Origin: Candidatus Gastranaerophilales bacterium
GTDB taxonomy: Bacteria > Cyanobacteriota > Vampirovibrionia > Gastranaerophilales > Gastranaerophilaceae
DNA length: 11,467 bases
NCBI GenBank assembly: GCA_947625445.1
Contig: CANQOM010000042.1
Coordinates: forward strand, 1 to 11,467
Direction of reading: 5' to 3'
Translations under genes and position numbers: made by a program
In this document: in pieces, positions 7,318-11,467 of the stretch
Numbering within the stretch: the first letter of the stretch is position 1
How the letters are laid out: the number at the start of each line of letters is the position of its first letter
Notes under the pieces: model-generated
What the model saw: only the letters and a program-made list of their open reading frames with translations
The model's database searches: none
What the model was told of the DNA's origin: nothing

Positions 7318-9087
7318 TTATTTTGTAAAACATCCTTCATCTTCTTTATCAATCTTTTCATCAAAATCATTATCAATTCCGTCAAAACATGAACCTATTG
7401 ATTCAAAAGATTCAGCTCTGGGGTCTATATAAAGGTATTTTGATGGTATATTATTCCACATATACAAAAATGTTTGTTTTAGGTATTGAGCTATTTCTTT
7501 ATTATATATAATTAAAACATTTTCGTCGTTTATATTTTGAGCACTTTTAGTTAAATTCATAGAGCCGATTAGCGAAATTTTATCGTCTATAATAATTGAT
7601 TTCATATGCATTTTCCCTGCATAGTTTTCTGTTTTTACTTCAATACCTTCTTTTCTTAATATTTTGTGAATTGAATATTTGTTATGGGCATTTGTTGCAT
7701 CATTTATTATTTTTATTTCTACACCTTTTGATTTTGCTATTTTTAAAGGTTCTATAAGGTCATAATTTGTAATGTAAAAAATAGGTATATAAATATATTT
7801 TTTGGCGTTTAATATCAATGGAATAACTTTATTTGTAATAATTTTATCCTGAGGGGAGAAATAAGATTCTATAATTAAATTATCATCCAATTTTATTTTA
7901 TTTTTATTAAATTTTGTTTTAAGGGTATGAAATTTCCCTTGATACATTTGATTAAATTCTTGTGTATAAATCTGTGCTAATTCTTCAGAATCAATGAGTA
8001 CAGAATAGTTTGCATTAAAACCGGTTAGCCCTGTAGAAGTAATATTTGTTGAACCTGTATAAACTTTTTGTTTATCAAATATAAAAAATTTATTATGCAT
8101 AATGGATTGTTTGTATGTTTTTTCATATATTTCATCAGTCATACAGTCAGTTAATATCTTTTGCAATTTAATACTATCTTCATAGTAGTTAATATTTTTT
8201 TTGTCATAATCTGTTACCCATCTTATCTTTACTCCTCTGTTTTTTGCATTTTTCAGTGCATTAAATATTGCTGATTGTTTTTCCATTCCGTATAATGCAA
8301 AATCTATAGAATTTTTAGCATTATCTATTTCATGTTTTAATGCAAGACACGCTTCAGTGTTACATTTGTCATACGGTTTTTTTATCAAATATGGATTTAA
8401 AAAATAAATTTTTATTTTGTTTTTTATATATGAATTTTTAACAGAATATATTTTATCTGGTTTTTTATTTTTAAATTTAGATTTATTCTCAAATAGATAA
8501 TATGACGGTTTAATATGACAATATCTGCATGGAGTGAAATTATCAATTAATTTATCTTTCTTTATTATTAACATAGACTTACTTTGTTTTCCTGTTTCGC
8601 AAGAAAGCTTATGATATTTCTTACTTCTTGGGTTAATAATTAAATAATCATCGGGATTAATTGATTTTACATAATTAATAAATTTATTTTTTGATTCGGG
8701 TGTATCATTAAAAAATAAATTGGAATTTAATAATTTATTTTCGTAACTTTCATTTTCAACGTATAAATGATTGTCTTTAATTGTAACAAATTTTTCTTTT
8801 AAAAGATTATATGATAATTGTTTTTCTAAATAACTTATAAGAAATTTTTGTTCTGACGTCAAATTAAAACCAAAATCTGAAGTGTTTGTATCAGGTTCAA
8901 TATAGTGAACATTTACAAGAACAAAAGGTTCTTTTTCGTCAAAAATTAAATTGTTATTTGTGTCTATAAATATTTCAATGGGAGATTTAATTTTAAAAAC
9001 TTTATGAACATTTTTTGTTTCATTCAGTATGTATATAAATACTGATAATATGATAATTATTAATACTACAGAAAATAATTTCTTCAT
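7318..9087 (-). CDS. Membrane-anchored or exported phospholipase D-family protein with two HKD motifs and accessory metal-binding-like modules
   Basis: PLD-superfamily enzymes cleave or transfer phosphodiesters, as nucleases, phospholipases or cardiolipin synthases. The 589 residues start with an uncleaved-looking anchor or signal (4-21). An Asp/Asn-rich loop at 42-53 (DTNNNLIFDEKE) resembles a calcium-binding loop. Residues 151-193 hold a KYH-x3-C ... PCRYCH pattern (Cys163, Cys187, Cys190) like the small Zn-binding modules attached to secreted nucleases. Two complete catalytic motifs follow: HKD1 (His331, Lys333, Asp338, then GSTN) and HKD2 (His494, Lys496, Asp501, then GSMN). Both are present, so one chain can form the active site. 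The tail 567-586 (C-x-DGIDNDFDEKID-x5-C type) matches Asp-rich metal-binding motifs of exported proteins. Substrate cannot be told. It converges on the LptD-like gene with a 13-base gap, and no Shine-Dalgarno precedes its ATG. Confidence 0.85.
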   Translation of the reverse strand: MKKLFSVVLIIIILSVFIYILNETKNVHKVFKIKSPIEIFIDTNNNLIFDEKEPFVLVNVHYIEPDTNTSDFGFNLTSEQKFLISYLEKQLSYNLLKEKFVTIKDNHLYVENESYENKLLNSNLFFNDTPESKNKFINYVKSINPDDYLIINPRSKKYHKLSCETGKQSKSMLIIKKDKLIDNFTPCRYCHIKPSYYLFENKSKFKNKKPDKIYSVKNSYIKNKIKIYFLNPYLIKKPYDKCNTEACLALKHEIDNAKNSIDFALYGMEKQSAIFNALKNAKNRGVKIRWVTDYDKKNINYYEDSIKLQKILTDCMTDEIYEKTYKQSIMHNKFFIFDKQKVYTGSTNITSTGLTGFNANYSVLIDSEELAQIYTQEFNQMYQGKFHTLKTKFNKNKIKLDDNLIIESYFSPQDKIITNKVIPLILNAKKYIYIPIFYITNYDLIEPLKIAKSKGVEIKIINDATNAHNKYSIHKILRKEGIEVKTENYAGKMHMKSIIIDDKISLIGSMNLTKSAQNINDENVLIIYNKEIAQYLKQTFLYMWNNIPSKYLYIDPRAESFESIGSCFDGIDNDFDEKIDKEDEGCFTK

Positions 9088-9094
9088 AAAAATT

Positions 9095-9100
9095 ATTATA
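9095..9100 (-). promoter_or_regulatory. Perfect -10 element seven bases before the PLD-family start codon
   Basis: On the minus strand TATAAT lies at 9100-9095, and exactly seven bases (AATTTTT) separate it from the ATG at 9087. The predicted transcript start coincides with the start codon. The 17-base-spaced -35 candidate (TAGAAT, 9118-9123) is weak. Confidence 0.45.
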
Positions 9101-9207
9101 CAAAAAACTGTAATAATATTCTAAATTATCTTTATATAAAAAAATAATCTTTTTTTGAGAAAATTAGAAATGTATTATTTCTCATAAAAGATAAAAAATA
9201 AATTAAA

Positions 9208-9231
9208 ACTTTATATACTAACATATAAAGT
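9208..9231. repeat. Inverted repeat upstream of the 97-residue membrane protein gene
   Basis: ACTTTATAT (9208-9216) and ATATAAAGT (9223-9231) are perfect 9-bp arms around the spacer ACTAAC. It lies 37 bases before the next start codon and contains -10-like TATACT (9214-9219) and TATAAA (9224-9229). It could be an operator over a promoter or a leader hairpin. No convincing -35 is visible. The rest of the 9088-9267 spacer has a second weak repeat, TGAGAAA ... TTTCTCA (9156-9183), and nothing else I can name. Confidence 0.4.
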
Positions 9232-9267
9232 GTAATTAACATTGGAATATCAAGAAAGGATGGAAAA

Positions 9268-9561
9268 ATGAGTAGTACGGGTATGTTATTTAAAGATGTA
9301 AAAAATTTTTTATTTAATGAAGTTAACAGAGTTTTTGTGGCAGTTATTTTTGTAGGAATAATTAATTTAGTTAGTATTTTAAGAACAGAGATGTTATTTA
9401 TTAAATTTAATGAACAAACTAATGAATATTATAATCAATTAATAAATTCCGATAACAAAATAGAAAAAAAAATTGATTATAGATATTTTAATATAACAAA
9501 ATCTTTAGAAGAAATTCATTCGGTAAAAATTATAACAAAAGATGGTAAATTAGAAAAATAA
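9268..9561 (+). CDS. Hypothetical small membrane protein (97 aa)
   Basis: I do not recognise this protein. The ATG at 9268 follows GAAAGG with proper spacing. Its first 20 residues are mixed polar (MSSTGMLFKDVKNFLFNEVN). One membrane helix follows at about 22-40 (VFVAVIFVGIINLVSIL). The C-terminal half is charged and predicted soluble, with repeated Asn/Lys/Glu and no Cys. It has no signal-peptide cleavage site, so a single-pass inner-membrane protein is likely. It stands alone, divergent from the PLD-family gene and convergent with the XRE regulator. Such short orphan membrane proteins are common in mobile or accessory regions, but no specific role can be inferred. Codon use is as AT-rich as in its neighbours. 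Confidence 0.68.
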   Translation: MSSTGMLFKDVKNFLFNEVNRVFVAVIFVGIINLVSILRTEMLFIKFNEQTNEYYNQLINSDNKIEKKIDYRYFNITKSLEEIHSVKIITKDGKLEK

Positions 9562-9617
9562 CCGTTAAACTATATTAATATGTTATTCAGTTATGTATTC
9601 AAATACAGACAATATTG

Positions 9618-10106
9618 TCATACATTGTTTCCGTATAATAACCAATCAATATCAACTGAGAAATTTTGTTTTATGTTATTTAATATATTAATGTCAAAAT
9701 CCATCTCACCGGTTACAAGTTTAAGATAATCTTTTTCTGAAATTTTGAGTAATTTTGCCATTTCTTTGTCAAGAAAATTGTGTTTTTCTTGAATTTCAAC
9801 AAGTCTTTTCCCTGCTTGTGAAATTCTTTCATAAACACTTTCATCATTTTGTCTTAAATGTGTATTCTTGTCTTCTGTTATAAACATGTCACCTTTTCCG
9901 CTAATAAGCCAGTTGATATTAATATTACATATTTCTATTAGTGATATTAATAATTGATTGGCTATTTTACGTTCACAAGATTCATATCTCAAAAGAGTAG
10001 GTTGAGGTATGCATAACTTTTTGGCGAATGCATATACACTTTCTCCGTAAAAATTTCTTACTTTTATTAATCTTTTAGTAATTTCATTTTTCATATTTTT
10101 ATTCAT
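9618..10106 (-). CDS. XRE-family transcriptional regulator with two tandem helix-turn-helix domains
   Basis: This is probably a DNA-binding repressor of the phage CI/Cro type. In its 162 residues the first HTH spans about 9-68 (VYAFAKKLCIPQPTLLRYESCERKI holds the two helices) and ends with INWLISGKGDMF at 64-75, the usual end of phage-type XRE domains. A second, more diverged copy spans about 96-158 (MAKLLKISEKDYLKLVTGEMDF, then IDWLLYG at 153-159), which suggests an internal duplication. No peptidase or LexA-like cleavage domain is present, so SOS-type self-cleavage is not expected. The ATG at 10106 lacks a Shine-Dalgarno; ATG at residue 5 is an alternative. Its upstream region carries repeated TGTCA/TGACA half-sites, pointing to autoregulation and to control of the divergent pentapeptide-protein gene. 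Confidence 0.84.
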   Translation of the reverse strand: MNKNMKNEITKRLIKVRNFYGESVYAFAKKLCIPQPTLLRYESCERKIANQLLISLIEICNININWLISGKGDMFITEDKNTHLRQNDESVYERISQAGKRLVEIQEKHNFLDKEMAKLLKISEKDYLKLVTGEMDFDINILNNIKQNFSVDIDWLLYGNNV

Positions 10107-10108
10107 TT

Positions 10109-10130
10109 TGTCATTGACATATTATGACAT
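10109..10130. promoter_or_regulatory. Candidate operator for the XRE regulator
   Basis: Three copies of one half-site lie here: TGTCA (10109-10113), TGACA (10115-10119) and TGACA (10125-10129). The first two form the palindrome TGTCA-T-TGACA. The second and third are direct repeats exactly 10 bp apart, one DNA turn. They begin two bases outside the regulator's start codon and cover the -35 of the forward promoter. They also include a minus-strand -10-like CATAAT (10122-10127) for the regulator itself, whose mRNA leader would then be only about 6-9 bases. Binding is inferred from position and symmetry. Confidence 0.6.
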
Positions 10131-10142
10131 TTGGTATATATT
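10114..10142 (+). promoter_or_regulatory. Forward promoter P1 overlapping the operator
   Basis: A perfect TTGACA (10114-10119), a 17-base spacer and TATATT (10137-10142) make this the closest match to the consensus promoter in the window. Its -35 is one of the operator half-sites. It would transcribe rightward from about 10149 toward the pentapeptide-repeat gene, with a leader of about 200 bases. Confidence 0.65.
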
Positions 10143-10167
10143 AAATACATAAGTAAATTTCTTTAAA

Positions 10168-10197
10168 TTGAAATAACTTAAGCACCACGTTTATAAT
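10168..10197 (+). promoter_or_regulatory. Forward promoter P2, outside the operator
   Basis: TTGAAA (10168-10173) and a perfect TATAAT (10192-10197) are 18 bases apart. Transcription from about 10204 would give a leader of about 150 bases. It lies beyond the half-sites, so it may escape the repressor or be affected only by looping. Confidence 0.5.
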
Positions 10198-10280
10198 ATG
10201 ATTTGAATTTTAGCAAAAGCTGACCAGGCTTTATGTTAGTTCATCTTGTTATAGTAAATTAAAAAAAAAATAGTGTAAAT

Positions 10281-10326
10281 CAACAAACATAAAGGGTAAA
10301 TACTTGAATAGTATTGTTATTTGTTG
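10281..10326 (+). repeat. Nested inverted repeats in the leader of the pentapeptide-repeat gene
   Basis: Outer arms CAACAAA (10281-10287) and TTTGTTG (10320-10326) enclose inner arms AATAC (10299-10303) and GTATT (10311-10315). The structure would end 16 bases before the GGGGGG ribosome site. It is short and A/T-rich, so its stability is uncertain. The remainder of the 10143-10355 leader contains a small hairpin at 10151-10179, an A10 run at 10261-10270 and no open reading frame longer than about 10 codons. Confidence 0.3.
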
Positions 10327-10355
10327 TGTAAAGTCATTAAAAGGGGGGATGTGTA

Positions 10356-11075
10356 ATGTTTAAAATCAAAAATGCTAAAATTTTTAAGTGTTTAAAACAG
10401 GAAAAATATCATTGGTCAAAAATAAGAATGAGTGAACTAATGAAAGAAAACGGGGTGAATTTAGGGAACCAAGAATTTACAAATGCTGATTTATCTAAAG
10501 GGGATTTTAGATATTCTGACTTTACAAATTCAATAATAAAAGATTCTAATTTAGAATATGCAGATATAAGTAATAGTGATTTATCATCTGGTTATATATC
10601 AAATTCCTGTTTGTATAATATAAATTTAAGTTATTGTTCAATGGTTAGTTGTGTAATAGACAGATGTACAATGTCAAATGCAAATTTAAGAGGTGTTGAT
10701 TTAAGAGGGGCAGTTTTAAAACAATGTGTTTTAAACGATGCTGATTTTAGGTATGCCAATTTAGAAGGTTGTGATTTAACAGGGAGTGATATTGAAAATG
10801 CAGATTTTAGATTCTCAAAAATAAAAGATACTAAATTTGGTATTATAAAGGGTAAAGAAGTTATCGTTCAAGATTTATTTATTACATACCCTATAGGAAA
10901 TTATAAACGTCAAGTCATTGTGTTTAAATCAAATATTGGTAATGTAATTAAATGTGATTTCTTTTGGGGCTTGGAAAAAGATTTTGAAAATTATATAAAA
11001 GAAATTAATGATGACTCTAAGGTGTATAAAAAAGCTATTAAAATAGCAAAAGAAGTTTTAAAAGAAGGGAAATGA
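10356..11075 (+). CDS. Pentapeptide-repeat protein with a C-terminal phage-type domain
   Basis: The 239-residue protein has a 37-residue N-terminal segment. Residues 38-162 then form 25 uninterrupted pentapeptides (NADLS, KGDFR, YADIS, NANLR, DADFR and so on), with Leu/Phe/Ile/Met at nearly every central position, predicting a right-handed quadrilateral beta-helix of about six turns. Cysteines recur in the centre (85, 94, 99, 104, 124, 139). Residues about 165-239 form a separate alpha/beta-looking domain ending in an FFWGLEKDFENYI ... YKKAIKIAKE pattern. This resembles the GCF-G-EEF ... Y tail I recall on many phage-encoded pentapeptide proteins. No transmembrane segment or signal is present, so it is cytoplasmic. 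The ATG at 10356 follows a GGGGGG site; an earlier ATG at 10349 stops after four codons. Specific function is unknown. Confidence 0.85.
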   Translation: MFKIKNAKIFKCLKQEKYHWSKIRMSELMKENGVNLGNQEFTNADLSKGDFRYSDFTNSIIKDSNLEYADISNSDLSSGYISNSCLYNINLSYCSMVSCVIDRCTMSNANLRGVDLRGAVLKQCVLNDADFRYANLEGCDLTGSDIENADFRFSKIKDTKFGIIKGKEVIVQDLFITYPIGNYKRQVIVFKSNIGNVIKCDFFWGLEKDFENYIKEINDDSKVYKKAIKIAKEVLKEGK

Positions 11076-11077
11076 AT

Positions 11078-11353
11078 ATGCTATATTTGATAAGTGTTAT
11101 GTTTATTGTTTGTATTTACTTGTTTATTAATTTAGTTTGTTATAAATCACATATTAGAAAAAAGAAAAAAATTATAAGTGACGAATTACTAAACAGAAGA
11201 ATAAAATTTTTGAAGCAAAAACAATATGATTACTATTATTCAATGGCATTAAACAGTCCTGAAATATTAAGTGATATATTAGCTGAAAAGGATATTGAAA
11301 GAATAAAAAACAGTAATATGGTATTTAGTTTATATACAAAAGCAAAGGGATAA
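11078..11353 (+). CDS. Hypothetical small membrane protein, coupled to the pentapeptide-repeat gene
   Basis: I do not recognise this protein of 91 residues. It begins with a hydrophobic helix (about 1-22, LYLISVMFIVCIYLFINLVC). A strongly basic stretch follows (HIRKKKK, about 26-32), then a charged helical cytoplasmic tail, so a single-pass N-out/C-in topology is likely. Two starts are possible. ATG at 11072 overlaps the upstream stop as ATGA and adds two residues, but AAGGGA then lies only one base away. ATG at 11078 puts that ribosome site seven bases away and is preferred. Either way it is translationally coupled to the pentapeptide-repeat gene, and the two products may act together, the tail being the natural contact surface. 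No function can be assigned. Confidence 0.72.
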   Translation: MLYLISVMFIVCIYLFINLVCYKSHIRKKKKIISDELLNRRIKFLKQKQYDYYYSMALNSPEILSDILAEKDIERIKNSNMVFSLYTKAKG

Positions 11354-11360
11354 AAAAATT

Positions 11361-11389
11361 TTGCTAAAATTTTATTGTTCTGATAATAT
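11361..11389 (+). promoter_or_regulatory. Possible tRNA promoter
   Basis: TTGCTA (11361-11366) and TAATAT (11384-11389) are 17 bases apart, with GATAAT (11382-11387) as an alternative -10. They sit about 20 bases before the tRNA. The adjoining repeated AAAATTTT (11356-11374) is A/T-only and could equally belong to a weak terminator for the upstream unit. Confidence 0.35.
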
Positions 11390-11409
11390 AAAATAAGTTT
11401 AAATAAAAA

Positions 11410-11467
11410 GGAGAGGTGTCCGAGCGGTTTAAGGTGCAAACCTGGAACGTTTGTGCAGGGGCGACTC
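11410..11467 (+). tRNA. tRNA-Ser(GGA), 3' part cut by window edge
   Basis: The sequence starts with the acceptor strand GGAGAGG, then TG, a D arm (TCCGAGCGGTTTAAGGT) and a perfect 5-bp anticodon stem CAAAC/GTTTG around the loop CTGGAAC, giving anticodon GGA. The bases after it (TGCAGGGGCGACTC) open the long variable arm expected of a class II tRNA. The T arm and acceptor 3' strand lie outside the window, so acceptor pairing cannot be checked. The outermost D-stem pair appears as T-T. Confidence 0.9.

Noticed and set aside
9608..9619. Palindrome GACAATATTGTC at the convergent end of the xre gene
   Set aside because: It has no loop for a terminator and no T tract, and a 12-base A/T-rich palindrome can arise by chance.
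10349..10363. ATG at 10349, directly after GGGGGG, as the pentapeptide gene start or a leader peptide
   Set aside because: It stops after four codons and is too close to the ribosome site; the ATG at 10356 is correctly spaced and opens the real gene.
11236..11439. Minus-strand frame running from the small membrane protein gene into the tRNA
   Set aside because: It overlaps a coupled gene and a tRNA on the opposite strand, and its hydrophobic product reflects A/T composition.
1..11467. CRISPR array, insertion sequence or transposase
   Set aside because: No regularly spaced repeats, terminal inverted repeats flanking a gene, or transposase motifs were seen on either strand.

Overview
This is a strongly AT-rich bacterial window with short intergenic gaps. 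It mixes housekeeping genes (biotin, serine, folate and glucan metabolism) with envelope genes that imply a Gram-negative-type outer membrane: an LptD/OstA-like protein and an exported LytM-type peptidase. My best guess for the source is a low-GC gut non-photosynthetic cyanobacterial relative (Melainabacteria/Gastranaerophilales type). That rests on gene content and base composition only; no marker gene in the window proves it.

Layout. Positions 1-624 hold a dethiobiotin synthetase (bioD) that has lost its first few residues to the window edge. It converges on serB (phosphoserine phosphatase, minus strand, 658-1278). A divergent spacer with a promoter for each side leads to a short-form glucan phosphorylase-family gene (1491-3179), closed by a 14-bp hairpin terminator. 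A 5-formyltetrahydrofolate cyclo-ligase gene begins 17 bases after that terminator. A clear promoter at 3795-3823 then starts an envelope operon: a 41-residue membrane peptide (3849-3974), a coiled-coil M23 peptidase (3983-5107) and an OstA/LptD-like outer-membrane protein with a TTG start (5118-7304).

From about 7318 the content becomes accessory. A membrane-anchored or exported two-HKD phospholipase D-family protein (7318-9087, minus) carries extra metal-binding-like modules at both ends. Next come an orphan 97-residue membrane protein (9268-9561) and a two-domain XRE repressor-like protein (9618-10106, minus). Divergent from the repressor is a two-gene unit: a pentapeptide-repeat protein and a small membrane protein joined by a short overlap. 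The repressor's upstream region holds TGTCA/TGACA half-sites lying on a near-consensus forward promoter, so this block looks like a small phage-type regulatory switch. The window ends inside a tRNA-Ser(GGA) gene.

The observation I find most striking is in the glucan phosphorylase-family gene. The signature motif is intact, but the lysine that carries pyridoxal phosphate in all characterised family members is serine (residue 429). The regulated pentapeptide/membrane-protein unit and the multi-module PLD protein are the other places worth following up.
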